The notes: generated by a model from the sequence alone, not told the origin. DNA of 64,000 bases from Chitinophaga jiangningensis (GCF_900142605.1 NZ_FRBL01000005.1:248001-312000), one strand, 5' to 3'; shown: positions 16,981 to 26,555, numbered from the stretch's first letter. Numbers and translations: made by a program.

Positions 16981-18522
16981 TTAGTTTAATTTATACATGG
17001 TAGAAGGCATGGTACGAACAACGCCGTCCGGTCCTTTTACTTTTACGTTATCGATGTGAACGATATCTCCTGGTCGCAGTGAACGGATAGAAGCGGCGAG
17101 GTTAGCAGGGAAGTAAGGAGATGAAGCATCACCTTCCTGGTATTCTTTACCTCTTGACTCGATACCTACACGGAAACCAACTACATCGTATTTAACACCT
17201 TCGAATTCAAAATCTTCGAGTACTGCGCGTACACCGAGCTGGATTCTGAATTCAGCCGCTTTTACGCTACCACCTTTATAGGTACCTACCTGGAGGGTAG
17301 GATCTGGTACACGTTTTACGCGGAATTCTTTCTGGCCCAGGGAGCGGGTTTTACCGTCGATGTTAGCAACAACGTTGATAACAGCTTTACCTGGAGAAGA
17401 AACGTTTACTACATAAGTACCTGCTGATTTTTTGGTGATGCTACCGCTACCGGAGAGGGAAGCAGAAACACTTTCAGCTGGTACACCAGCAGCGGAGATA
17501 GAAATCGGGTTCTGTACACCGATGTACAGTACGTTCATTTTATCTGCAGAGATGGAAGTGCTGGAAGCACCTACATTATAAGTTTCGGTAAAAGGGAAGG
17601 ACTGTGGTTCGCCGCCGTTAGGGCTAGGCAGGGTAACAGTACCTGAGATAGATTTTTCGCCGATTCCGCTTGCTGTTGCTCTGAAGGTACCCAAACCTTC
17701 ATGTGCTTCAATTGTCTGACCGTTTACAGTGATAGAAGGGTTAACAGTAGAGCTGTATGCACCTACTGCGATGCTTGCTACCAGTTCCTGTCCATCCATC
17801 AGATTTTTGGAGTTCAGGGAAATGAAAGGTCTGATTTTATCGAATTTGAAGTCGTCAGCGCTGATCTGATCAAACAGGTTATCGATTACAGCTGCTTCAG
17901 AGTTTTTAATATCATTCTGGAATTTGCTCAGGATGGTTACAGCTGCGATAGTTGGTACCATGTTGAAGTGATAGGTTGTCCAGGTTTTTTTGCTGTCCCC
18001 ATGACCGCTGCTGGATTTACCAACTTCAATTTTGAGCGGCAGTGATTTTTCAAAAGCGGCTTTATCTTTTGGCGTAACGTAGCTAAGGAGCTGATTGCGG
18101 AGCGCCACCAATTTGGCTTCCAGCTCAGGGCCCTTTTTGTTGTTTTCCATTACGCGGGTAGGAGCATCGAGATCGCTCATACCTTTGATTTCACCATGTT
18201 CATCTAAACCACCGGCTTCAGTGATGATAGTTTTCTTTAAGCCTTCGATATAATCAAAAGCTTCTTTAGCTGCTGCTTTAGCCAGATCTGCTTTCTGTTT
18301 GAAAGGACCTGTTTTGGCAGCATCTTTCTCCATTTGTTTCACGAACTGATCATAAACAACCTGGTTTTTCTCAGTAATGGAACCGTTGGAGGTATTGATA
18401 GAGTTATTAACGATAGTAAATGCGTTCAATATTTCAGCAGACACGTTCAACGCCAGCATGGCCGTCAAGACCAGGTACATGATGTTGATCATCTTCTGCC
18501 GGGGATCTTTAGGTAGTGCCAT
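16981..18522 (-). CDS. gldM: type IX secretion / gliding motor protein GldM
   Basis: GldM (PorM), 513 residues, has one N-terminal inner-membrane helix (MINIMYLVLTAMLALNVS) and a long periplasmic rod of four domains reaching the GldK/N ring. With GldL it forms the proton-driven rotary motor. The stretch after the helix, SAEILNAFTIVNNSI, is the conserved motor segment, and the C-terminal domain (VKRVPDPTLQVG..YKGGSVKAAEF) is typical. It lies between gldL and gldN. Full length. Confidence 0.95.
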   Translation of the reverse strand: MALPKDPRQKMINIMYLVLTAMLALNVSAEILNAFTIVNNSINTSNGSITEKNQVVYDQFVKQMEKDAAKTGPFKQKADLAKAAAKEAFDYIEGLKKTIITEAGGLDEHGEIKGMSDLDAPTRVMENNKKGPELEAKLVALRNQLLSYVTPKDKAAFEKSLPLKIEVGKSSSGHGDSKKTWTTYHFNMVPTIAAVTILSKFQNDIKNSEAAVIDNLFDQISADDFKFDKIRPFISLNSKNLMDGQELVASIAVGAYSSTVNPSITVNGQTIEAHEGLGTFRATASGIGEKSISGTVTLPSPNGGEPQSFPFTETYNVGASSTSISADKMNVLYIGVQNPISISAAGVPAESVSASLSGSGSITKKSAGTYVVNVSSPGKAVINVVANIDGKTRSLGQKEFRVKRVPDPTLQVGTYKGGSVKAAEFRIQLGVRAVLEDFEFEGVKYDVVGFRVGIESRGKEYQEGDASSPYFPANLAASIRSLRPGDIVHIDNVKVKGPDGVVRTMPSTMYKLN

Positions 18523-18575
18523 AGTTTGTTTTCAGAATTTAAGAATGATGTTGATTCGAAACTAATAGCATTTCC

Positions 18576-19322
18576 TTATCTCGCTCCGTGCATAGCACTC
18601 AGCATGTTACCGTAAACGGTGTTGAGGTTGCTGAGGTTTTTAGCAAGCAGCGTGATTTGTTCCTGGGCTTTCTTAGCATCTTCGATGCTGTTGCTCATAG
18701 CAGCTGAAGTATTCTGCAGGTTGCTGTAGAATTTGTTCATTGCTTTGAGGTGGTTGTTAGTATCCTGCATTTCCAGTTCGTAGATAGCGTTGAGGGAAGC
18801 CAGGTTTTTGGTCATACCCTGCATCTGAACATGGAAATCTTTAGTTGATTCAGAAGCACTGTTGAAAGAAGAAACAGCAGAAGCAGCCTGTGTGTATGCA
18901 TTTGCTACGTTACCGATAGCAGCTGCAGCTTCACGGGTTTTAGCAGTGTAGTCGCCGGTTGCAGCTACCACATCGCTGATGTCTCTCATTTTGTCAACGG
19001 TAGTACCCAGTTTCTGGAAGTTTTCGCTCAGGCGTTGCAGGTTCGCAGGCGTGATGTCCGCTTCCTGGAGCATTTTGTCGAGGCCGGCAACAGCAGGGCT
19101 GCCAGCAACTACTACAGCGCCACCTTCTGCGTGACCACCACTGGTGTCTGGTACGAATGCGTATACAAAGAAGATCAGGGCCTCTACGCTAAGACCAACG
19201 ATCAGCGCGATATCAGCTCCGCGCCAGTGCTGTAATTTAAAAAGTGCACCTATAATAACAATAGAGGCTGCAATACATACGAAAAAGTTCAGCCAGCTAG
19301 CTTTCTTAGGATTCATAGCCAT
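18576..19322 (-). CDS. gldL: type IX secretion / gliding motor protein GldL
   Basis: GldL (PorL), 248 residues, forms the membrane pentamer around GldM. Two helices are seen (about residues 12-28 and 36-56). A membrane lysine (K29 in GALFKLQHW) and glutamate (E47 in LSVEALIFF) sit where the family keeps charged residues needed for proton-motive-force use. The rest is a cytoplasmic coiled coil rich in Ala, Ser and Asn. It lies 53 bp upstream of gldM. Confidence 0.94.
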   Translation of the reverse strand: MAMNPKKASWLNFFVCIAASIVIIGALFKLQHWRGADIALIVGLSVEALIFFVYAFVPDTSGGHAEGGAVVVAGSPAVAGLDKMLQEADITPANLQRLSENFQKLGTTVDKMRDISDVVAATGDYTAKTREAAAAIGNVANAYTQAASAVSSFNSASESTKDFHVQMQGMTKNLASLNAIYELEMQDTNNHLKAMNKFYSNLQNTSAAMSNSIEDAKKAQEQITLLAKNLSNLNTVYGNMLSAMHGAR

Positions 19323-19456
19323 AGGTTAAAATTTAATCTGGTTAAAGTGTTTTGTGTTAAATTTCTGTATGGAATAGTTAATACTCAACGATTTGCGAAA
19401 AATGTACATCATAACTAAAAGGCTTTTCTTGTTTTAATAATACGAGCCATTTTACC

Positions 19457-20743
19457 TTAGTGACGTCCTTTGCTTCTGCGGCTCAGGGCAATGGTGCATC
19501 TAAAACCTACGTAAGACTTAGCACTGTCCTGATACTCATAAGTCCTGGTACCAGTCTGAAGGAAATAGCCGATATCTTTCCAGGAGCCCCCTCTGATAGC
19601 CTTACGTTTCATTTTCAACGGGGCATCATCCGGAACGTCCATTCTTAAATACGGGTTCATATCAGAGGTAAAGGAATAAGCATTTTCATAGAAGATATCC
19701 GCAGTCCATTCTGCTACGTTACCTGCCATGCAATACAGGCCGTAATCATTAGGCCAGTAGGCATCTGCACGAACGGTGTAGAATCCACCATCTTCCGGAT
19801 AGTTACCGCGGCCAGGTTTAAAGTTAGCCAGCAGACATCCTTTTTTGTTGCGGATATAGTAACCACCCCAAGGGTATGGGGTTTGTTCTCTACCACCGCG
19901 GGCGGCGTATTCCCACTGCGCTTCAGAAGGCAGCTGGAATTTATCTTCTGTGAATAATTTCTTTGAGGTACGATAGTCTTCCCAGAACTTACTTCTCCAT
20001 TCGCAGAAAGCAGTTGCCTGGTGCCAGTTTACGCCTACTACCGGATAGTTGTCAAACGCCGGGTGCCAGAAGTACATACGTGTCATCGGCTCGTTGTAGG
20101 CATATGAGAAGTCCCTGATCCAGCACAAAGTGTCCGGATAAATAGGTACGTCTTTTTTCACGATGAACTGGGAACGTGGCTTACCAGCATTTTCTCTCAG
20201 TTTGGCTTTATCCCAGTTAAAAGTTTCCTGATGGTAGATCAGTTTTCCAACATCAATATCCTTGCGGCCATATAAACGATCTGCTTCAGAATAGATCATG
20301 GCGTCAAGTTTTTCATTGATACCCTTATCCTTCCAGTCGATCTTCTGCTTCCAGTCAATCACATCCTGACCATCATCCTGCTTGACGTGTCCCAGGAGGA
20401 TGTGCGCAATGGAATCACGAACCCAATTCACAAACTGGCGATATTCGTTATTCGTGATTTCCGTAGCATCCATGTAGAAGCCGGAAATGGAAATAGACTT
20501 GTTACGGGCTGTAAACGCATAGTTTACATCCTCGTCACTAGGTCCCATGTGGAATGTTCCTGGTTGTACGTAAACCATTCCATAGGGTACAGGGGGATAA
20601 TACTTTGGCCTTGGACTAACGCCAATCAGTTGCCCTTGCGCATTTTTGGGGGTTTTACTACCACCACAGCTGGCAAGCAGGGAAACCAGCAAAATTGCCA
20701 ACAGACCTCTTAAATAGTTAAGCTTCATAAGGGTAGCTTTCAT
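19457..20743 (-). CDS. gldK: type IX secretion / gliding lipoprotein GldK
   Basis: GldK (PorK) is an outer-membrane lipoprotein that builds the periplasmic ring of the type IX system with GldN. The frame opens at 20800, but the signal peptide begins at MKATLMKLNYLRGLLAIL with lipobox LLASC, so 20743 was chosen (20728 is also possible), giving 428 residues. The formylglycine-generating-enzyme fold is seen: GTFHMGPSDEDVNY, ATEITNNEYRQFVNWV, LPSEAQWEYAARGG, GNVAEWTADIF and RGGSWKDIGYF. It is first in the gldKLMN run. Confidence 0.94.
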   Translation of the reverse strand: MKATLMKLNYLRGLLAILLVSLLASCGGSKTPKNAQGQLIGVSPRPKYYPPVPYGMVYVQPGTFHMGPSDEDVNYAFTARNKSISISGFYMDATEITNNEYRQFVNWVRDSIAHILLGHVKQDDGQDVIDWKQKIDWKDKGINEKLDAMIYSEADRLYGRKDIDVGKLIYHQETFNWDKAKLRENAGKPRSQFIVKKDVPIYPDTLCWIRDFSYAYNEPMTRMYFWHPAFDNYPVVGVNWHQATAFCEWRSKFWEDYRTSKKLFTEDKFQLPSEAQWEYAARGGREQTPYPWGGYYIRNKKGCLLANFKPGRGNYPEDGGFYTVRADAYWPNDYGLYCMAGNVAEWTADIFYENAYSFTSDMNPYLRMDVPDDAPLKMKRKAIRGGSWKDIGYFLQTGTRTYEYQDSAKSYVGFRCTIALSRRSKGRH

Positions 20744-20842
20744 CAGAATATGTTTTTCTATTAACCAGCCAGGTGTTTTTGCCAGTAAACAAGGGAACAC
20801 TTTTTCTCATATTGTCACCCGCTGCGTTTATATGAAAGATAG

Positions 20843-20850
20843 CAAATGTA
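20843..20850 (-). promoter_or_regulatory. promoter -7 box for gldKLMN
   Basis: TACATTTG on the minus strand, exact match, 100 bp upstream of the chosen gldK start. No matching -33 TTG was found. The rest of the 20744-21013 gap is AT-rich without other structure. Confidence 0.5.
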
Positions 20851-21013
20851 ATAATTAATTTTAATCCGTAGTTACTTTTTATCCAACTTTTTCAATTCTA
20901 CACACAGCGACCCGGTAACTAATTTAAACGTATTTTTTAACATTTTATTATATCCATATAATAACATTTTTCAATTTATATGCATCCCTTACAGCATGCA
21001 AGTTACATAATAA

Positions 21014-23059
21014 TTATATTAAATTAATAATTTCGCTTATATAAAAAACGGGCTTAATGCAATGGTAATCTTTGCATAAGTAGACCAATGTTTCATTTTC
21101 CTTATATCGATCCATCAACAATGGTATTTCCTCATTATTTTTTTCTGCTCCCAATAAAACCCGATAGGGGATAAACCAGTTACCTGCTTCAGATAACCTG
21201 GCCCTGTAGTCTTGCCCAACTACCGCAATTTCGGCTGTTCCTTGTACAAACTGTAATAACTGAGACGCCCATACGCCAAATGAGGTGGGGTATCTTACCG
21301 CGGTTTGTGACAGTCCGGACACCGCGCCTATGGCCTTGTCAGCCATGCTTTTATCTCCGAAAACAACAGAAAGGGCCCAAAGGTTCTGCGCCATTATCGC
21401 ATTGCCGCTCGGTGTAGCTCCGTCGTATACTTCCTTCTTCCTGACTATAACGTCTTTTTGGTCGTCTATCGTATAATAAAAATATTGTCCACTTTCATCG
21501 GAAAAATGCCCTATTACAAAGGTAGCAAGGTCCCGGGCCGTATAAAGATGACCCTGGTCACCAGTTATCTCCGACAAGGCAATCAACGCCCTGATCAGGT
21601 AAGCATAGTCGTCCAGAAATGCCGGATACTTCGCTTTTGCGTCCTTCCAGGTATGATAGAACGCATAACCTCCCTCTTTTATGCGGAACTCCTGCAAACA
21701 AAATTGCATATTCCGTATAGCCGCTTCCCGGTATGCCTCCACCCCAAGGGCTGCATAGGCCCGGCAATAAGCATGTACCATCAGCGCATTCCATCCCAGC
21801 AACACCTTATCATCCAGCCCCGGCCTTACCCTCCGGGCCCTTACGGCCATCAGCTTTTCCCGGCAACCCTGCAACATCGCACCCAGCACTTCCGCATCAT
21901 AGCCCTTTTCCGCTGCAAACTGCACCAGCGGCTGCTGCACCCACAGGATGTTCGTTTCCTCCCAGTTGCCATGCTCACTCACGTCATAATACTCACAAAA
22001 AAGGCCTGCCTGCTCCCCTAAAATCTGAGCGATCTCCGCTTTACTCCAGGTATAAAATTTTCCCTCTACTCCTTCAGAATCAGCATCCAGAGCCGAGTAA
22101 AACCCTCCCTGCGGCGCTGTCATCTCCCGGGAAATAAAATCCAGTGTATCCTTTATCGTTTGCGCATATACGTCATTTTTTGTGAGCTGGTAGGCATCGC
22201 ATAATACATCGATCAGCAATGCATTGTCGTACAACATTTTCTCAAAATGCGGTGCCAGCCACTTTTCATCCACGGAATAACGGGCAAACCCGCCACCCAG
22301 GTGATCGTATATCCCGCCCTGTAGCATTTTATCCAACGATAATAACGCCTGCTCCAATGACTCCGGATGCTTATAAAAGTGATGATACCTAAGCAGATAA
22401 CCAATGGTGAAAGTCTGCGGAAACTTAGGTGCACGACCAAAACCACCCCATACCTTATCTCCCTGCCGTAGCATATTCTCACAAATAGTATCCGCCTGTT
22501 CCTTGGTAAACAGTTCGTCCACCGGCACCTTCAGGTTAAGACCCGCCTGAATTCCAAACTGGCTGGCCTGTTCCAGGTGCTGCGTCAATGTAGTCGCCTG
22601 CTGCTCAATCTCATCGCGCTTATTCACAAAAGCATCCGATAAAGAAAAGAGTACATCCTTCCAGGAAGGCCTGTTATAGGCATTTACCGGCGGGTAATAG
22701 GTACCGCCATAGAAAGGTTTTTTGTCAGGGGTCAGAAACACGTTGAGCGGCCAGCCGCCGGCTCCGGTCATCGCCTGTACGGCATCCATGTAAATATGAT
22801 CCAGATCCGGCCGCTCTTCGCGGTCGATCTTAATATTAATGAAATGCTCATTCATGATACGAGCCGTTTCCTCATCTTCGAAACTCTCGCGCTCCATCAC
22901 ATGGCACCAGTGACAGGCAGCATATCCAATGCTCACCAGGATGGGTTTATCCTCCTTCACCGCCCTTTCGAGCGCTTCCTCCCCCCATGGATACCACTCA
23001 ACAGGGTTATGTGCATGTTGCAGCAAATAAGGGCTGGTTTCGCCTATCAACTTATTCAT
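21014..23059 (-). CDS. thioredoxin domain-containing protein, DUF255/YyaL family
   Basis: A 681-residue cytosolic protein. Residues 1-165 form the thioredoxin-like DUF255 domain, with LIGETSPYLLQHAHNPVEWY at the start and the CHWC motif at C49-C52 (ACHWCHVMERESF). The remaining part is an alpha/alpha six-barrel like N-acylglucosamine epimerases and glycoside hydrolases (HLGGGFARYSVDEKWLAPHF, ALDADSEGVEGKFYTW). Relatives include YyaL and mammalian SSP411 (SPATA20). The biochemical role is not established. Monocistronic; the gap towards hemD holds a double hairpin. Confidence 0.93.
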   Translation of the reverse strand: MNKLIGETSPYLLQHAHNPVEWYPWGEEALERAVKEDKPILVSIGYAACHWCHVMERESFEDEETARIMNEHFINIKIDREERPDLDHIYMDAVQAMTGAGGWPLNVFLTPDKKPFYGGTYYPPVNAYNRPSWKDVLFSLSDAFVNKRDEIEQQATTLTQHLEQASQFGIQAGLNLKVPVDELFTKEQADTICENMLRQGDKVWGGFGRAPKFPQTFTIGYLLRYHHFYKHPESLEQALLSLDKMLQGGIYDHLGGGFARYSVDEKWLAPHFEKMLYDNALLIDVLCDAYQLTKNDVYAQTIKDTLDFISREMTAPQGGFYSALDADSEGVEGKFYTWSKAEIAQILGEQAGLFCEYYDVSEHGNWEETNILWVQQPLVQFAAEKGYDAEVLGAMLQGCREKLMAVRARRVRPGLDDKVLLGWNALMVHAYCRAYAALGVEAYREAAIRNMQFCLQEFRIKEGGYAFYHTWKDAKAKYPAFLDDYAYLIRALIALSEITGDQGHLYTARDLATFVIGHFSDESGQYFYYTIDDQKDVIVRKKEVYDGATPSGNAIMAQNLWALSVVFGDKSMADKAIGAVSGLSQTAVRYPTSFGVWASQLLQFVQGTAEIAVVGQDYRARLSEAGNWFIPYRVLLGAEKNNEEIPLLMDRYKENETLVYLCKDYHCIKPVFYISEIINLI

Positions 23060-23163
23060 GGAATCCGGTTAGATTTAGATTGGATCTGACAGTTAGTTAG
23101 TGTAACGTGGTACAAAGAAATTACTTTTCGGGATTTATAGAAATTATTTTTTGACTTAAGTTG

Positions 23164-23247
23164 CGGGTTTCAATCCCCTCGCCTGCGGCGAGGGGATTGA
23201 AACCCGGGCAGAGGTAAGGGCCGCAGGCCCTTACCTCTGCCCGGGTT
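23164..23247. repeat. two overlapping perfect hairpins, REP-like
   Basis: Hairpin 1 has a 20-bp perfect stem (23164-23183 with 23187-23206) and loop TGC. Hairpin 2 has a 22-bp perfect stem (23201-23222 with 23226-23247) and loop GCA. They share six bases (23201-23206), so both cannot form fully at once. Their cores, GCCTGCGGC and GCCGCAGGC, are reverse complements. A smaller CTGCAAT/ATTGCAG hairpin follows at 23252-23268. This is unlike a simple terminator and resembles a mosaic repetitive extragenic palindrome. Confidence 0.7.
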
Positions 23248-23273
23248 AGAACTGCAATAAAATTGCAGCCAAT

Positions 23274-23302
23274 AAAAAAAGGGACAGCACTATGGCTGTC
23301 CC
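23274..23302 (-). terminator. terminator after hemD
   Basis: GGGACAGC and GCTGTCCC arms (23281-23302) with a run of seven T on the minus strand, about 26 bp past the hemD stop. Confidence 0.85.
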
Positions 23303-23328
23303 AGTCAGTTATTTCAAGCGTCCTGCGC

Positions 23329-24126
23329 TTATTTTTTAGTGGTAGTTGCAGCAGCAAGGTACTGTTCCAAGGCTGCTACCATGCTGGGCGCCTGCGGAGC
23401 AGGAGCTTTAACATCCAGTCTTAAACCAGCTTCTTCTACTGCTGCAGAGGTCGTAGGACCAAACGCCCCGATACGGGTACCGTTCTGTTCAAAACCTGGT
23501 ACATTTTCGAAGAGAGATTTAACACCATACGGACTGAAGAAAACAATCATGTCGTACTTGTTATTCGACAGCGCATCCTTTACATCATTGGAAACTGTTT
23601 TGTAAAGTGTGGCCGTCGCATACTCACATTTGTTTGTCTTCAACCATTCCTCAATGTCCTTCTTTTGGCTATCCGCACTAGGGAAGAGGAACTTCTCATT
23701 GTCCTTGTGCTTGTTCATCACCTCAAGAACACCTTTGGTAGAGCCATCCGCTCCATAAAACACCTTACGCTTGCGGTACAGGATGAATTTTTGGAGGTAC
23801 AACGCTACTGCTTCGGTAATACAGAAATACTTACAATCCTGAGAGACCTTTACCTTCATCTCCTCGCAAATGCGGAAAAAATGATCCACGGCATTGCGAC
23901 TGGTGAAAATTACTGCCGTATAATTCAGGATGTCAATCTTCTGCTTCCTGAATTCCTTAGCAGGTAACCCTTCCACTCGAATGAACGGTAAAAAATCCAA
24001 CTTTACATTGAACTTTCTGGCCAGATCAAAATAAGGAGACTTTTCTGTTTCAGGCTTAGGTTGAGAAATTAGGATTGACTGAACTTGTTTACCTTGCAAA
24101 TCTTTTTTTGGCCCGCCTTTAATCAT
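23329..24126 (-). CDS. hemD: uroporphyrinogen-III synthase
   Basis: HemD closes hydroxymethylbilane into uroporphyrinogen III in tetrapyrrole synthesis. The 265-residue protein has the two-lobed HEM4 fold: ILISQPKPETEKSPY at the start of lobe 1, AVIFTSRNAVDHFF, then CITEAVALYL, and in lobe 2 TATLYKTVSN, DMIVFFSPYGVKSLFEN and IGAFGPTTSAAVEEAGLRLD. Sequence is poorly conserved in this family, but these blocks match. The C-terminus ends in an Ala/Thr-rich tail. It is 36 bp downstream of the DUF4271 gene, the usual Bacteroidota arrangement. Confidence 0.9.
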   Translation of the reverse strand: MIKGGPKKDLQGKQVQSILISQPKPETEKSPYFDLARKFNVKLDFLPFIRVEGLPAKEFRKQKIDILNYTAVIFTSRNAVDHFFRICEEMKVKVSQDCKYFCITEAVALYLQKFILYRKRKVFYGADGSTKGVLEVMNKHKDNEKFLFPSADSQKKDIEEWLKTNKCEYATATLYKTVSNDVKDALSNNKYDMIVFFSPYGVKSLFENVPGFEQNGTRIGAFGPTTSAAVEEAGLRLDVKAPAPQAPSMVAALEQYLAAATTTKK

Positions 24127-24162
24127 ACTTTTTTATGCTCTAGTGTTAACAATAGGCGGTAA

Positions 24163-25227
24163 TCAGGGATTACCAGTTAACCAGATATTCAGTAACACCT
24201 TTGTTAGTATTAAAACCGGTGCTACTTCGAATGCGCAAAGGTAAAGAAAAAAATGCAATTTACTGAAGGACAGGTATTGCTTTACCAATGAATAAGACCT
24301 AATATACCTATAGATAACCAGTAATATAATGAAAAATATTGAAATATAAAGAAAGGTCTGCGCAATTTCAGCACTACAGAAGGCTAATATTACCACGAAG
24401 GGCACCAGTAACACACCTAATATCTTGTTAATCAGGTACAAAATAAAAATGTACGCATCCGCCAGCTCAGCATTTCCGAACAACCAGCCACAAAATCTTA
24501 ACACTACATACTTGGTACCATACACAATCCCCACCAGGGCTATTAATCCCGGAATCAACATCCAGGGCTCAGCCTGGGGAAACACCTGCTTGCGGTACAA
24601 CACCAGGTACAGGTACATTCCCAGCGAAATGATAAAAAAGGCGTTAAACAAAAAGTTCGGAAACGGGGACTGCGACAACTGATCCTTCAGCTGGCGCTGA
24701 CTCAGCGTAGGGTTTAAAAATGCCCTGAACAGGTCCGTAAAATATTTCATGTACGACAACCGTATGATACTGATCACCAGCACCACGCCAGCCACCACGT
24801 ATATCAGCCAGTCCATGTTTTTGTAAGGCCGTACAATATTCACATCCCTGTATACCGGCTTGCCGGCTTTCAGGAACATATTGGTGCCGGCGATCTTCTG
24901 CATGTACAGATCGTAGTAGGAGATGGGTTTAGGTTTGGGAGCAGCCACCACAGTACTGTCAACGGCTTTTTTGGCGGTATCCGCAGGTGCGGCAGCAGCC
25001 ACAGCAGCACGATGCGCTGTATCCCTCCTTATGGCAGCAGCTCTGGTGGCGGAATCAACACGAGGCCTTGGCTTCGGTTTCGGACGTACCGTATCCGCAG
25101 CCTGACGGGCAGCAGTATGTGTAGAAGCAGGCACCTTCGCGGAGTCTGCCTGTTGGGCCATCAGCGGCAGATAACAGATAGTAAGTAGTAGCAATAACCA
25201 GTTGCGCACCCGGAAATGATTTTTCAA
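24163..25227 (-). CDS. DUF4271 membrane protein
   Basis: Predicted inner-membrane protein of about 354 residues. With TTG at 25227 as start, the protein begins with a clean signal peptide (MKNHFRVRNWLLLLLTICYL, cleavage after MAQ). A low-complexity Ala/Thr/Lys/Pro stretch follows to about residue 110, then at least six hydrophobic helices in the DUF4271 domain. The frame extends to another TTG at 25272, and a GTG at 25209 is also possible, so the start is uncertain. It always tends to sit before hemD in this phylum; function is unknown. Confidence 0.8.
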   Translation of the reverse strand: MKNHFRVRNWLLLLLTICYLPLMAQQADSAKVPASTHTAARQAADTVRPKPKPRPRVDSATRAAAIRRDTAHRAAVAAAAPADTAKKAVDSTVVAAPKPKPISYYDLYMQKIAGTNMFLKAGKPVYRDVNIVRPYKNMDWLIYVVAGVVLVISIIRLSYMKYFTDLFRAFLNPTLSQRQLKDQLSQSPFPNFLFNAFFIISLGMYLYLVLYRKQVFPQAEPWMLIPGLIALVGIVYGTKYVVLRFCGWLFGNAELADAYIFILYLINKILGVLLVPFVVILAFCSAEIAQTFLYISIFFIILLVIYRYIRSYSLVKQYLSFSKLHFFLYLCAFEVAPVLILTKVLLNIWLTGNP

Positions 25228-25282
25228 TGAATTGAAAGAATGGCAAATAACGGCATCCTGTTCACAAAACAAAATTGAAACG

Positions 25283-25290
25283 TAATTTTG
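25283..25290 (+). promoter_or_regulatory. promoter -7 box for hemW
   Basis: TAATTTTG, exact match. It overlaps the TTG (25288) and touches the ATG (25291) that open the reading frame, so translation must begin further in, at 25357. Confidence 0.6.
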
Positions 25291-25356
25291 ATGTTTGCAA
25301 AGATATTAAAATACTCCATAGTTGGCCCTGCGCCACCAAGGATAAGGAAAGCATTC

Positions 25357-26481
25357 ATGTCGGGCATATACATACATATTCCATTCTGCAAGCAGGCTTG
25401 TTACTATTGTAACTTCCATTTCTCCACTTCTGTTTCTCAGAAAGATGCCATGGTATCGGCCATCATCAGGGAAATTGAACTGCAACAGCATTACCTGGGA
25501 ACAGATACGGTACACACAGTGTACTTTGGCGGAGGCACGCCCAGTTTACTGGCTAAGGGAGATATAGACGCCATTCTGGAACAGCTCCGGCGTTATTTCA
25601 CCATCGCAGCGGATGCAGAAATCACACTGGAAGCCAATCCTGATGACCTGAGCATGGAAAAGCTGCTGGAGATGAAGCTATCCGGCATCAACCGCCTCAG
25701 CATCGGCGTGCAATCCTTTCATGAAGCGGACCTGCAATGGATGAATCGTGCGCACAACAGCCAGCAGGCGATAGATTGTATCACCAATGCGCAGGCCGCA
25801 GGGTTCAGCAATATTACCATCGACCTGATTTACGGTGGCCCCGGCCTCTCCGACGAAGGCTGGGAATACAATGTTCAGCAGGCCATCCGGCTGGGCGTCC
25901 CACATCTTTCCTGCTATGCGCTTACCGTAGAACCCGGAACAGCGCTGGACTCCTTTATCCGCAAAAAGAAAATGGAAGCGGTAGACCCTGAAAAAGCGGC
26001 CAGGCATTTTGAGCTGCTGATGCAATGGGTGGAAGCTGCCGGCTATGAACATTATGAGATCTCCAACTTCGCTCTTCCCGGCTGGCATAGCAGACATAAC
26101 AGCAGCTACTGGAAAGGCTTATCATACCTGGGCCTGGGCCCATCGGCACACAGCTTCAACGGGCATTCCCGTCAATGGAATGTGGCTAACAACGCGGTGT
26201 ACATCAAGCGCATCAACGCCGGCGAGGTTCCGTTTGAAATAGAAACCCTCACTGCGGAAATGCAGTTCAACGAATACATTATGACTTCCCTGCGCACCAG
26301 TGCAGGATGTGATACCGGTTGGGTAGGAGAGCGGTTTGGGGTGGACCTGGCCAGGCAGCTGCTGGCCAACAGCCGTGAATTTATTTTCAAGGGCTGGATG
26401 GTAGAAGCGGATACGCACCTGCGGCTCACCAAGGCCGGGCGACTGTTTGCGGACGGGATAGCTGCCGAACTCTTTATCTGA
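25357..26481 (+). CDS. hemW: radical SAM heme chaperone HemW
   Basis: HemW, long annotated as oxygen-independent coproporphyrinogen oxidase, binds and hands over heme. From ATG 25357 it has 374 residues and starts MSGIYIHIPFCKQACYYCNF, the family start, with the 4Fe-4S cysteines C11, C15 and C18. Further blocks are TVYFGGGTPSLL, LEANPDDLS, NRLSIGVQSFHEADL and IDLIYGGPGL. The cysteine that marks true HemN (CxxxCxxC followed by C) is absent, which supports HemW. It is divergent from DUF4271-hemD, so heme-related genes flank this promoter region. Confidence 0.93.
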   Translation: MSGIYIHIPFCKQACYYCNFHFSTSVSQKDAMVSAIIREIELQQHYLGTDTVHTVYFGGGTPSLLAKGDIDAILEQLRRYFTIAADAEITLEANPDDLSMEKLLEMKLSGINRLSIGVQSFHEADLQWMNRAHNSQQAIDCITNAQAAGFSNITIDLIYGGPGLSDEGWEYNVQQAIRLGVPHLSCYALTVEPGTALDSFIRKKKMEAVDPEKAARHFELLMQWVEAAGYEHYEISNFALPGWHSRHNSSYWKGLSYLGLGPSAHSFNGHSRQWNVANNAVYIKRINAGEVPFEIETLTAEMQFNEYIMTSLRTSAGCDTGWVGERFGVDLARQLLANSREFIFKGWMVEADTHLRLTKAGRLFADGIAAELFI

Positions 26482-26499
26482 TATCTCCCTAAAAAATAA

Positions 26500-26533
26500 A
26501 AAAAGTCGTGACGCCCATGCGTTACGACTTTTT
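26500..26533. terminator. bidirectional terminator between hemW and the DHS-like gene
   Basis: AAAAAGTCGT and ACGACTTTTT arms with an inner ACGC/GCGT pair; T-tracts on both sides serve the convergent genes. Confidence 0.8.
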
Positions 26534-26555
26534 CGCTTTAATATCTGTTTACTGA

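Noticed and set aside
15257..20743. dinB-like gene as part of the gldKLMN operon
   Set aside because: A perfect 42-bp terminator separates it from gldN and it has no family link to type IX secretion.
23164..23206. CRISPR-like repeat (ends in GGGATTGAAACCC)
   Set aside because: Only one copy, no spacers and no cas genes; it is one arm of a perfect hairpin.
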